A stretch of DNA of 64,000 bases from Umbelopsis isabellina (taxonomy: Eukaryota > Mucoromycota > Umbelopsidomycetes > Umbelopsidales > Umbelopsidaceae): positions 744,001-808,000 of the forward strand of contig JAEPQZ010000005.1 in NCBI GenBank assembly GCA_016758905.1. The letters run 5' to 3'. Every line of letters begins with the position of its first letter. The first letter of the stretch is position 1. Made by a program: the position numbers and the translations under genes. Positions 35,905 through 46,233 of the stretch are shown piece after piece. Under the pieces are notes generated by a model that saw only the letters and a program-made list of their open reading frames with translations, was not told the origin of the DNA and did not search any database.

Positions 35905-37005
35905 TTACTGGAACGCCCACGCGGTCTTTTTTGGAGACGTGTTGGCATTTCGAACGTATAAATCATTATCTGGAGGTAATTCCTGTTGATACACAAGATT
36001 AGCTTCACATCTTATACACTTGCTTTGATCGAATTTCTCCCTGACCTTTTTCGTACAGCTCGATAACATGGATTGAATGGATAAACAGACTTGAGCAACC
36101 GTCTGCACCGGTGACCAGTCTCTGTACAAGATATTTAGACATATGTGTCCATTAGAGTATATCTAGTAACATCAAATTAAGGAATATTAGGGAAAATTTT
36201 CCAGGTCGATAATGACCGGTTTCACAAGAAAGCTTACGCTGGAGGGAAAGTATGCGTCAGTACGGCATTATATCTGCGCACACGCTCATAATCTCGTTCA
36301 AGCACTTACTGGGGGTGTATTGGAATGTACGGCTTTAAAAACAGGACTTCAGGCGCCTCTAATGGGTACGACGGCGTAAAGTGAAACTTCAAAACACATC
36401 GCTCCTTTGTCAGTTGACGCATATTATCTAGCATATCACATAGCCATACCAACCTCTAATTTGAATTGCTCGCCCTGCAAATGATAATGGAATGCATGTA
36501 AGTATACAGCCATTGGCGCCAAATACAACAAAAGTAAAACTTGCCTCATATAAAGTGCCTGGTGCCCCATCTATTTTAATCCTCCAACTGGAACATGGAT
36601 ATGGTTAATGGCTATTTGGTTAAAACATGATATGATCCTGGCTTACCTTTTGAATGTGCTAGCATCCTCAACAGTAACGCCGTCTGGCGGGTTTAAGCTC
36701 AGGTCTATCGGGGAAAGTAATGATCAGTTCGTGTAGGTTTTTCAATTTGCTCTAAGCAAAGATTGCATTAATGGTTGCTTATAGACTGACTTGAGCCGCC
36801 ATCGAATCAAGGCACCGTGGTAACACGCTGTTGACGTCTAAAGTGGCTTCCTGACGGTCGAATACACTCGACCCACGGTTTAGGCATTCAAGCTCAGCGT
36901 CGCAGCCATTCGGTGGGTAAAATGAGCAGGTTTATAGAGATGACCAGTATGACACATACCTTTCAGTTCTTTCGTCAGTCGCCGTGTAAATAATGGTTTT
37001 GCCAT
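35905..37005 (-). CDS. UBE2W: Ubiquitin-conjugating enzyme E2 W-like, with a one-nucleotide exon
   Basis: Eight exons: 37005-36960, 36704-36647, 36587-36545, 36474-36454, 36386-36310, 36238 (one base), 36162-36046 and 35982-35905; 146 aa (human UBE2W about 151). Family features: RLTKELKDLSLNPPDGVTV, IDGAPGTLYEGEQFKLE, SYPLEAPEVLF, then HPH-IYSNGHICLNIL, where HPH replaces the usual HPN and Cys is the active site. RDWSPVQTVAQVCLSIQSML and PPDNDLYVRN close the protein. UBE2W attaches ubiquitin to free N-termini. The HPH His codon is CA (exon 5) + C (exon 6) and Ile starts exon 7; no other AG/GT pairing I found restores the motif. Intron 3 has a GC donor. The last intron (63 nt) is a multiple of three without stops. 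Confidence 0.9.
36238..36238 (-). other. UBE2W: Putative single-nucleotide exon of UBE2W
   Basis: On the minus strand the sequence reads TTTCCCTCCAG-C-GTAAGCTTTC: a full acceptor, one base, then a full donor. The upstream intron is 36239-36309 (71 nt, donor CA|GTAAGT) and the downstream intron 36163-36237 (75 nt, acceptor TTACTAG|ATATAC), both of normal size for this genome. The base C completes the His codon of the conserved HPH motif. Confidence 0.75.
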
Positions 37006-37365
37006 GTGTGTTATAAGTGAGAGCTAATAACGAAAGAAATAAAAAAAAAAGCTGCAGGGATTGCAGCGAAGTAATGTGAACTGAGAGAGTGTCTTACAAG
37101 TATAACTTCGATTCAACCTGCAAATGTGAACCAGTCCCCTCATTGGATGCACAGTCACAAATAATATCGTCGTACAGGTGGAATCACAATGTCCTACGTC
37201 TTTTCCAACTGCATAGCCGAACTCTATTAGTTAGATTACAGCTTGATAAGATGATAAAACGTTTACATTTTTGAGCTACTTTTTATTTATTATAGTATAT
37301 CGCCAGAACAAAAAGATGTTCTATCATAGTTTACATTGAGATGACATCCAAAAAATTGACATTAT
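37006..37365. other. UBE2W promoter / GRP94 3' spacer
   Basis: 360 bp. It includes a CAGTCACA octamer at 37151-37158, 146-153 bp upstream of the UBE2W ATG in the reverse orientation, somewhat farther than in other genes. No coding frame is supported. Confidence 0.45.
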
Positions 37366-39750
37366 CTAGAGTTCGTCATGGCCGCCGACAAACAAGTCTT
37401 CAGGAACAATGGGCTCCTCCTCCTCCTCCTCCTCCTCTTCCTTCTTTAACGTAGGTGCCTTAGCCACTTCAGCGCCGACACCCTTGCCAACGACTTCTTC
37501 AATACGCTGGGTAAAACCACGGAGATCCTTGACTTGGAATCCACTGCGAATTGAGGTAGTCTCGTACAAAACAGTGACCAGTTGGGTAATATCTTCGTCA
37601 GGTTCACCACTTTCGACTTGATCTAAAAGAGCTTTGATGATAGGATGCTTGGGGTTGACTTCTAATGTCTTCTTCTGAGAAGCCATGAATTTGTAGAGTG
37701 CATCTTCCTTCTGGGCTGCGTTCATGCCTTGAGCTGCAAGTAGTTTCTCCATATGGCCGGTCAAGCCGAACTCCGGTGTGACAATAGCCATGGGAGAAGT
37801 AGCCAAACGTTTAGAGATAGTCACCTTATCGATGTACTCTGAAAGTGTGGATTTGAGCCAGTTTTGAAGAGGCTTGAATGTTTCTTCAAGCTCCTTGTGT
37901 TCAGCCTTGGCTTCATCGCTATCGTCACCAATCTTGATATCGCCTTTAGCAATGTTAGAGAAAGACTTTCCATCATAGCCAGGCATATTTTGCATCAACA
38001 TCTCATCAATGGGATCAACAAAGTACAAAACTTCATAACCGTCGGCGACCAGTCGCTCCAAGAAAGGTGATTGTTCTATCTCTTCTATAGTCATACCAGA
38101 TGCATAGAAAATGTGCTTTTGGTCAGGCTTCATGCGCTCGATGTAATGATCCAATCCAACAACAGCGTCCTGTGCATTTTGAGATGATCGGAAACGCAAA
38201 AGAGATGCAACCTTCTTCCGATGACTTTGAGATTCAATAGCTCCGTACTTGAGAGCAACTCCATAATGAGAGATGAATTCAGAATATTTCTTCTCGTCGT
38301 TCTTGGCCAATTGAGCGAACATATCCAAAGCCTTCTTGACCAAGCGTTTAGAGATCATCTTGAGGGTCTTGTGTTGTTGAAGCGTTTCTCTTGATACGTT
38401 CAATGGAAGGTCTTCTGCGTCAACAATGGCCTTGAGGAATGACAACCAGCGAGGGAAAAAGTCACCAGCTACATCATCAGTAATGAATACTCGTTTGATG
38501 AACAGCTTAACGTTGTTAGTGGCTGAGGCCAAACTTTGATAGAAGTTTGCATCAGGACGAGGAGGGATATACATGATTGAACGGAAATCAACATCGCCTT
38601 CACCCTTGAAGTGAGACCATGCAATGGGATCACCATCATTTGACTTTGTGAAAGTCTTGTAGAACTCCACATACTCTTCTTCCGTAATGTCCTTTGGACT
38701 ACGGGTCCAAATTGGCTTTTGAGTATTGATCTGACTCCATTCCCAAACCTCTTCAGTAAGCTCCTCGGGTTCAGTCTTCTCACTATCTATCTCCTCCTCT
38801 TCGACATCATCGTTAGACTCTAATGTCTCGGACTTCTCGGAGATGATAGTTTCATTATGGCCCTTCCACAAAAAGATTGGGAAATTGATAAACTCTGAGT
38901 ACTTGGAAATTAAACTTTCCACGTTGGATGGCTCGAGAAATTCAACGGCATCTTCCTTGAGATGAAGGGTAATTTGTGAGCCACGTCCGAGCGTGTTTCC
39001 GCGGGGGTCTTCAGCAATAGTGAAATCATTCACAGCATCAGACACCCAAACGTGTTGAGCAGGATCATCGTTTGATTTCGAAGCAACAGTGACGCGATCA
39101 GCAACCAGGAACACTGAATAGAAACCAACACCGAATTGGCCAATCAAAGAGACATCATCCTTCTTGGATTCCTCCATCTTGGAAAGGAACTCAGAAGTAC
39201 CTGATTTGGCAATGGTTCCCAGGTTGTCCTTCAATTGTTGACGGGTCATTCCTACACCAGAATCGGTGATCGTCAGTGTGCGAGCAACTGGATCAGCAGT
39301 GATGGATATATTGAGGTTTGAGTTGGTGCTCATGGAGGCTGAATCAGTGAGGGACATGAATCTGATCTTGTCCAGAGCATCTGAAGCATTGGAGATAAGT
39401 TCTCTCAAAAAGATATCGCGGTTCTTGTACAGTGAGTTGATGATGATCTTCATGATCTTGGATACCTCAGTCTAAGGATACGTGACAACACATTAGATAC
39501 ACGCCGTTAAATAAAATTTCTGATACCAGTTCAGCGTTCTTACCTCAAAGACATATTTTTCTTCGGTCTCGCGAATCTTTTCAGTGTCCAGGGCTGAAAA
39601 TCCTTGAGCGCCAGCGCCAGGAGCGTGATGTTCTGTAGAAGAAAGAACTATCTGCTCTCCTTGTTGAGGTTCAGCAAAAGTGGATGTAGCGAGCATAGCA
39701 GAGGCTAAGAACCCCAGCATTGCCATGCGGATTATACGAGGAGCAGGCAT
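37366..39750 (-). CDS. HSP90B1: Endoplasmin (GRP94), ER-resident HSP90
   Basis: Two exons: 39750-39544 and 39471-37366; 770 aa. A signal peptide (MAMLGFLASAMLATSTFAEP region) and a short pre-N domain lead to the HSP90 ATPase domain: FLRELISNASDALDKIRF, DSGVGMTRQQL, GQFGVGFYSVFLVADRV. The charged linker is acidic (DDVEEEEIDSEKTEPEE). Middle and C-terminal dimerisation domains follow. The C-terminus is a long Glu run then GGHDEL, an ER-retrieval signal. GRP94 folds secretory and membrane client proteins. S. cerevisiae and most Dikarya lack an ER HSP90, so its presence here agrees with an early-diverging fungus. PMT2 in the same window acts in the same compartment. Confidence 0.96.
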
Positions 39751-40539
39751 TTCGGTAGAAAGTAAAGGATTGCGTGGAAACCTGGGGAAAGTGTTAAATT
39801 GACGAGTTTGAATTTAATACTGGTTTGCACTTCGGGTTTGGCATTTCCTGATTGGCTCTTGAAATGAATGAAATCAGCTCCCGCTTGCTATAGTGTAACA
39901 CCTAATTCCAGTCCTCAAACTTCCCATCAAAACTTTTCTTATTTACTCAAGTAGCTGTACCATTGAAAATGTAACTGAAGATTCCATGAGAGTACAAAAC
40001 CGTGACATTCGCAGTTTGACGTATCTATTTGCATTGAAAAGTTGCATGCGGCATATACATTACTCAAAAGAAATAAATCGGTCAAAAAATGTACGTATCA
40101 CAGTAGCTCACTTGTCGTTATTTTACAGGCTAGCAAATCAGATTAGGAAGGGGATAAGATTATACAAAAGGCTATTGGTATCTGTCCATCTGTATCACTA
40201 TTCTGGCTATTTTTCTCAGGTTAACGGTAAATTAATACAACACCGTAAGTCAGGTGGTACATAGAAATGTTCCTTAGATAACTATATTGCAAACTTCTAT
40301 AAAGATGAAGCACAAATGGTGTAGAATTCATTTAATTGCTCGTACATAAAAGTTGAAATATGGCTGCTTTATACATATAACCGCGATCAATACAAACTTC
40401 GCGATTTTGATTAATTTGGGACTGTGGTATGGCAGATTTGCTGTGACCAAGCGACACTTGCAGGCTGAGAAGAAAATTTAAGTGAAACTACGCGTTTCGT
40501 AAATATAATACCGTATTTAATTCGCGCCTTGCTTGCAGA
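39751..40539. other. Divergent promoter, GRP94 / CENP-H
   Basis: 789 bp. A CCAAT box in GRP94 orientation lies near 39851-39855, but the second half of a mammalian ER-stress element is not at the right spacing, so unfolded-protein control cannot be claimed. TGTGACCA (40442-40449), a near Homol-D word, lies 91-98 bp upstream of the CENP-H ATG. Confidence 0.45.
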
Positions 40540-41639
40540 ATGGCAATGGCGGTGGCTGACAAGTACACTGAGCTAGAGCTCTATGACTTGGAGCTAAATG
40601 AACAACTACAGTATCTCGACAGAAAGATCGAACAACTCGAACAAGATGTACAAGATCCTCCAGACAATTCCATACCAGAAGGTATTGACAGGGACCAATT
40701 AGCAGAAACCGTATATAACTTGGAGACCGAATGCGATCGACTCAAAGAACAACTGTCAGAAGCTTTTCACCAAATTGTAATTAAAAACACGGCAGAGCGT
40801 AGCCTTGATATGTCACATACAGTCATTAAGAATCTCTTTCCAGAGTAAGTAGACGGTCGTATGTATCCAGTTTGATTTATAAACATGGGCTCTGACGAAC
40901 CGTTGAATTATGAAAGGGACCCAGATGAGCAAACAGTACTCTTTCAGGAAATAGAAAAGCGTGATGATCTTGTCAGCGAATTCTTGCTGACATTCGAGGA
41001 GCTTCGGCCGTATCTGACTTGGATCAAAGAAACGGAAGCGAATATTATGGGTATGTAATGAGTCACAAACATACAGCGAACAGGGAAAATTTAACCAAGT
41101 TTAATAGAGGTACAGAGCGAGAACAGAGCTCTCATGACGTCCATTGTCAAGGCTGAAACAGCAGCTAAGGAAGCGGCATTGGCGCGAGAAGCATCGCAGC
41201 GGATTCAAAAATTGGAACGAGAGGCAGCGGTGAAGAGTGATACATTGGATCGCCAGCAAGCCGCCTCTGCACAAGGATCCAATAGTGCTGGTCCATCGGA
41301 AGACCCACATGCTATGACAGACGATGGCGGCAGTCAACGAAGAGTAGAGGAATCAGAAGAAGGTTTGCAGCGCAGGTATGTAGTATACATATTGATTAAC
41401 GGCAGTTTACTTCTAGCCATTCTGACGCTCTTCAAATGGTACAGGATAAAACGTGCACGTAATATGGTGGAGTTTGCTAGAAATGTCCTTCAGGTACTTG
41501 TCATATCAAATTCTGCAAAAGCAAATGATGCTCTGTTTTAACAATGTCGAAATAGGGTATTATAATCGAGAGCGGCATCGATTGGGCCGAAGACGAACGA
41601 TGGATGGATGTAATGCTCAGCGCTGGCGAAGAGATCTGA
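40540..41639 (+). CDS. CENPH: CENP-H-like kinetochore protein
   Basis: Five exons: 40540-40844, 40917-41050, 41108-41375, 41445-41493 and 41556-41639; 279 aa. The protein is almost wholly coiled coil (QLQYLDRKIEQLEQDVQ, ETECDRLKEQLSEAF, and a third run around residues 150-200) with a short disordered insert. It ends RNMVEFARNVLQGIIIESG followed by IDWAEDERWMDVML, the C-terminal signature of CENP-H (family also called Fta3 in fission yeast). CENP-H belongs to the inner-kinetochore CCAN (H-I-K-M group). The frame of exon 1 can also run into a TAA at 40846-40848, giving a 102-aa product if intron 1 is retained. The spliced reading FPEDPDEQTVLFQ joins with consensus signals. Confidence 0.75.
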
Positions 41640-42114
41640 TTAGTTTAGGTAGCTGCCATTATACATGTAGCAATTTTACATGATTGTTTATAAATAATTG
41701 TTTGTATATTAGAATTGAAGACGGACACTACACAATAACGATAACTCAAAATGTCGTACATTTGATGAATATCATTCAATATATATATAATAACTCTATT
41801 ATGACAAAAGAAAGAATATAGCTACAAGATTAGGCAAAGAAATAGCATGGCCTTAGTTTATCAACGAGATACAAAATGATTGAAAGTTGGCGAATCCAGC
41901 ACCAAGTTTGTGGAGGAAGATGGGGTAGGACCAAGAGATTGGACAGGGCTAGTCTGTATGTCATATGCAACATTACTGTCAGGTGCTGCTGCTTTGCCTA
42001 TGGCTCCTCTATCAATACCTAGGCGATTTAGCATAAGTGTGAGTGTACCAGCTCTAAATAAAGATCAGTCGTTAGCATATATGAAAAAGCTATCTATCCA
42101 CCTCTTCATCAATC
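41640..42114. other. Convergent 3' spacer
   Basis: 475 bp of AT-rich sequence between the CENP-H and SEC2 3' ends, with repeated ATATAT tracts. No gene is supported. Confidence 0.5.
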
Positions 42115-43704
42115 TTACCGGCTGTAAAACATCTGTAGTCGGAGTCGAACAGTTTCCGAGTACAGATCTTCAACTGTGCGGTTAGCATAGTGACCAAGTC
42201 GAGCATTGCGAACGAAGACGTAAAATTCGCAAACGGCTACCAAGCGATCACGACATCCTTCATCGATATAGCTCCAATCATCTGCTTCTATAAGTTTGAA
42301 TCGATAGTGAACTATGTTGGCGGGTTTGCCACAAGCATGGCATGCGGGAATGATATTATTGTTAGAACTGCTGAACCATGATTGCTTTGAGCCAGAATTT
42401 CGTGTGGGTAAGCTCGGCACTTGATAACCTTCGACAGACTCTTCGATAAAACATGGATTAATTAGAACTGCATCAGCAATTCGCCGGGAAGACAGTTTAG
42501 GACTGGGACCGAAACGGAGACAAGGCTCCACATCTTCAACAAGACAGTACTTGAGATATGGGATGCCATGCAACTTTTTCAAAGGAGTGGTAGCTGCTGC
42601 TTGTACAAATTCTTGGAATTCCACAATATTGTAGTCATTTATAGATTCAATTTTTGGAGCTGGTGATAGATGAGAAGGCGGCGGTGTCGGTGGTAATGAA
42701 GTTGAAGATGATGACGCCGTACTAGAATCTTTTGTGATTCCATGAAGTCTAGCCATATCCACCTGCGCTCGAAAGTAAGGATCGTTGGCACTAATGCGCT
42801 TGATTTTCTCCTCCATAGAATGTCGGCTGGCGTTGTTTTCATCGCCATAGATAGCCGAGGCCTTAAGCATGCCTTCTTCGTCTTTCTGGCGATCAAAGGT
42901 CATTTCTTCCATTCGAGCTCGGAGTTCTTGTAGTTGTGCTTGCTCAGCATACAAGTGTTCTTGTGTTTCTGTTAGTTGGGCTTCAAGCTGACGATGAGCT
43001 ACTTCCAGATTCCACTTTTCCCGTTTTTCTGACGCAACCATAACGTTTGCCTCTTCGAATAAACGGCGACTCAGCTCTTCAAGCTCTTGCTCCACAAGAT
43101 CTTTTTCATGCTGAACGTCTGATACTCTATTGATCTCTGATACATACTTTGTATTCAGTGCTTGCATATCTTTCTTGAGGCGGCTGAGTTCTTCGGTTTT
43201 GCCTTGTAAGTTTTGCTCTAGTTCCTCGACTCGCAGAGTCAGCCGTGACAAATGCTGATTCTGAAGTTCTATGCGTTGTTTTCTTTCTTCCAGACTACTT
43301 TTGGCAACGTCCAGCGCTTCCATGCAATTTATGCTTTGATTACGAAGGTCTTCTAAAGCTGCAATCGGCTTATCACATAATGAACAGTTCTTGGATTTGC
43401 CCGAAGCAAAGACGAGTATGCAGCTACAAGAATCGGGGCTAACTGCAGCGAGGTCATCGCTTTCAGCAGCAGCAAGAGGTATACTGGCGTTTTCATATAC
43501 AGTGTTATCTTCTATGATGGGCGTGATAACAGGCTGCTCGTTTGACTCTGAGGAATCAACGACTTGCTCACCAGCTATACAGGCAGTCGCTTCGGTGTCA
43601 GCAATCTCCAGTGACTCAACAATGTCTTCAGATGCGAATTCATCGCAGTCTGGAGCTAACTGGTCCTTAGTTGCTGGAGCCATATTACTTGACAACTCTG
43701 TCAT
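42115..43704 (-). CDS. SEC2: Rab guanine-nucleotide exchange factor, Sec2/Rabin8 type
   Basis: Intronless, 529 aa. The N-terminal 110 residues are acidic and disordered, with a small Cys pair region (CSLCDKP). A long coiled coil runs from about 120 to 260 and includes the Sec2 GEF segment, ELEELSRRLFEEANVMVASE, where the two helices bind Rab8/Sec4. A Ser/Pro linker follows. The C-terminal region (about 350-529) contains CHACGK and ends with CRDRLVAVCEFYVFVRNARLG and SETVRLRLQMFYSR, typical of Rabin8-like fungal proteins. It activates the exocytic Rab at secretory vesicles for polarised growth. The start is the first ATG of the frame; absence of introns is unusual among its neighbours. Confidence 0.88.
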   Translation of the reverse strand: MTELSSNMAPATKDQLAPDCDEFASEDIVESLEIADTEATACIAGEQVVDSSESNEQPVITPIIEDNTVYENASIPLAAAESDDLAAVSPDSCSCILVFASGKSKNCSLCDKPIAALEDLRNQSINCMEALDVAKSSLEERKQRIELQNQHLSRLTLRVEELEQNLQGKTEELSRLKKDMQALNTKYVSEINRVSDVQHEKDLVEQELEELSRRLFEEANVMVASEKREKWNLEVAHRQLEAQLTETQEHLYAEQAQLQELRARMEEMTFDRQKDEEGMLKASAIYGDENNASRHSMEEKIKRISANDPYFRAQVDMARLHGITKDSSTASSSSTSLPPTPPPSHLSPAPKIESINDYNIVEFQEFVQAAATTPLKKLHGIPYLKYCLVEDVEPCLRFGPSPKLSSRRIADAVLINPCFIEESVEGYQVPSLPTRNSGSKQSWFSSSNNNIIPACHACGKPANIVHYRFKLIEADDWSYIDEGCRDRLVAVCEFYVFVRNARLGHYANRTVEDLYSETVRLRLQMFYSR

Positions 43705-45214
43705 TATTCAGAGATCAGATTGACAGAGCCAATGATTATGCAGAGAGCTATGGTGTACAAAATTGATCAGATCAGGGGAGGGCAAAATAAAAAGGGGAAA
43801 GGCGAATCCGAACCGAACAAAATCGCACAAATTAGTACTATTTTCTGCCCAACCAGTCTATTTTGGTCTGCATGTAAGTGCTATGTCTCCAGGACACCAA
43901 GAACACAAATATTAAATATCTCAATAATAATTCTATGCACTGTTCTTAATCGTTATATGTCGGCTGCTCAAGCATGAGTTATACATATCGTCCACTGCTT
44001 GCTTGAATCAACCTTAAATGGCCAATTGAAATTGGTAGAGAGCTTCATTTTGGCTGAAAACAACCAAATAACATATACCTTCATTTTCAATCACAATTAG
44101 ATCATACGTGTTGCATAATAATGGCTAACCTTTCTAAATTTTTAGAGGAATTTCAATTTATGAAGAAGTCCTTTTTGGCACCAGGATGATGCAACATCTT
44201 CATTGCTGTGAAACAACAAAACTTCATATTTTGGATATTAGCCCTATTGGAGAACCAGAATTCTCGGGACTATGCGATTTGATCTCGAGAAAGCCAAAGC
44301 GTAATGATATAAACTGTCAAAAAACTGGGAAGCCAAAAGTATATAACCAAATAATATCACCCATCTTCTGAAAAACCAAAAACGTTGCCATGTACCTTAA
44401 TTCTCGTTTGTCTTTTATGCCATTGATTTGACAAACACTGGTACTACAAATGACATAGTGAATGCCCAATCTGTATGTTTCAAGGTCTCAAGAGACTCAT
44501 ATTTGCGGCAGGCCGTGTAATGGTGTAATGTAAGCTTTTCAAAGATGAGTTATTTTTGGCATTCTCTTCAGCTTTGGTATACTTAGATCTATGGCGATCT
44601 TGGCAAAAAGTAAGAAAGTCATGAGCAAGCTAATAGACGAGCGCTCTGAGCAACTTTTTATTAGGTGAGGAACTTGTAGCATTACGAAACTGTGATACGA
44701 TTATACCATAGCCACATTGCTCGGAAGCCGATATTTAGCATGGCGTAAAGTAAATTCAATGCCCACGAGGGTAGGTTAACTCTTCTCGCAATTCTTCCTT
44801 TATTGGTAATTGTCCGTAGTATGGCCAACAAGTTATTGCGTCCAATAGCGAGGTCTTTCTGGATCAGTGCGCACTGGGTCTGCAGTTGATTTATAAACAA
44901 TTGAGTAACAGCAGTGACAAACAGCGGGAGAAAAACAATTTCAGGAACGTTGGGAAGATCATAAGCTTTGAAATCTTCTTTTTTCAGGCTGATGCGCATG
45001 AAATGGAGAGTCCGAGCGCCACCATCAGATTTTTCCAGCTTGCGGTCGCGTCAGGTAACCTTGCACAAAGTCGTAAAACCAAAAATAACATAAATCAACT
45101 ACATACCTTGGAATTTTCGAGTGCTGCAACTCTTTCTGACTTCTTGTTTTTCTCCACTTCATTATTTTTTTTTCTTGACTGAATAATATACTGTTATTCC
45201 ATATAGTAAACTAC
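43705..45214. other. Intergenic region with an unassigned frame
   Basis: 1.5 kb. The only notable frame is on the minus strand at 44999-44682 (105 codons, two hydrophobic segments, ending LNIGFRAMWLWYNRITVS). A possible upstream exon begins at an ATG at 45162 and ends at AG|GTATGT near 45106, but the pieces do not join in one frame by any splice I can justify. I recognise no family and give no CDS. Confidence 0.35.
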
Positions 45215-46124
45215 ATGTGGCCGACGACGGCATGTTTAATTGGATCCGTGGCCATTTTTACGGCATCAGCTCTAGCAGAAACAAGTTTGCCCGTACCATT
45301 TGATACAGGCTACAACTATGGTCTCACATCTTCATGCCAAACCTTTTTTTCTGCTTTTTTATCCAGCCCATCATTTCAAGCGTGCCCATCATTTGGCTTT
45401 TTGTTGACGAAAAGCAATCAGTTCAATCAGATCTCCAGAAACACCACTACTCTACAACCCATATTACAATCCATATGTAACACTTCGACCAGTCAATGCG
45501 TGTCTTTAATGCAACAATATGCCTCACAAATGGTGCAAAGTAGCAATTGTCAAACAGACATCAACAATAATAACAACACCATAGCCGTATCCACACTCTA
45601 TGATTTTGTAAGCTACGAGCCAATGCAGAGTGCTGGGTGCCTGCAAGACACGGACGGACAATACTGTTTTGTCAAAACACTACGTAAGTTTTCTTTAATT
45701 TTCTTTTAATTTCACTTTGCACATTACAAGTGTCCTTTCCGGGAAAAGAGCTTGACGATCTAGATCTGCTGCAAATTAATTTTTTTTTTCCGGTTTTCTA
45801 GAGGCGAGTCAAGGTACCGCACTATACTACTTACCTGTTGGCAGCCAGTTGCCGAGCACTTCAACAAACTTGACAAAAATACAATGTAATTCTTGTACTT
45901 CGAAAACACTCGCCTTGTATTCAAACTACTCCTCAATTCAGAATGAACCTGTAAGTTCGGTGTGGAAAGGCGCACTTTCAGTCGTCAATGCCACTTGTGG
46001 ACAATCTTATCTCGATGCATCCGGGGTTCATTTCTCTTCTAGCCCTCATATCATTCACGAAATAACTCTACCACTCCTTACACTATTCATCATGTTAATA
46101 ACTGTAGTCATCAATTTTCATTAA
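45215..46124 (+). CDS. Cys-rich secreted/GPI-type fungal protein, DUF7729-like
   Basis: Two exons: 45215-45683 and 45802-46124; 263 aa. A signal peptide (MWPTTACLIGSVAIFTASALA) precedes a domain with evenly spaced cysteines. The pattern is CQTFFSAFLSSPSFQACPSFGFLL, then single Cys in SICN, QC and NCQ, then GCLQDTDGQYCFVKTL, a YYLPVG segment across the intron, CNSCTSK and ATCGQSYL. This is the layout of the fungal DUF7729 family of cell-surface proteins. The C-terminal LPLLTLFIMLITVVINF is a hydrophobic tail suited to a GPI signal. Many N-glycosylation sites (NTS, NTT, NLT, NYS) fit surface location. Function is unknown. Confidence 0.8.
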
Positions 46125-46149
46125 ATATAAAGCAGAAAACTGAACATAT

Positions 46150-46157
46150 CAGTCACA
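46150..46157 (+). promoter_or_regulatory. Homol-D-like element CAGTCACA
   Basis: Exact octamer, 77-84 bp upstream of the ataxin-10 ATG (46234), in gene orientation. It lies only 26 bp behind the stop codon of the preceding gene, so the whole ataxin-10 promoter must be very compact. Confidence 0.5.
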
Positions 46158-46233
46158 ATTTTTGACAGGCTCACTGAGGAAAAAAAAAAAAAAAGAGGGG
46201 CAGCTGCAAACCTTTGGTGAAGGTTGTTACAGC

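Noticed and set aside
40540-40848. Reading the first CENP-H exon as a separate 102-aa gene
   Set aside because: A consensus donor (GA|GTAAGT) just before the stop, a usable acceptor and in-frame continuation into the CENP-H C-terminus favour one spliced gene; the alternative is kept as a finding.
44682-44999. Hydrophobic 105-codon minus-strand frame
   Set aside because: It looked like the 3' exon of a membrane protein, but I could not join it to an upstream exon in frame or name a family.
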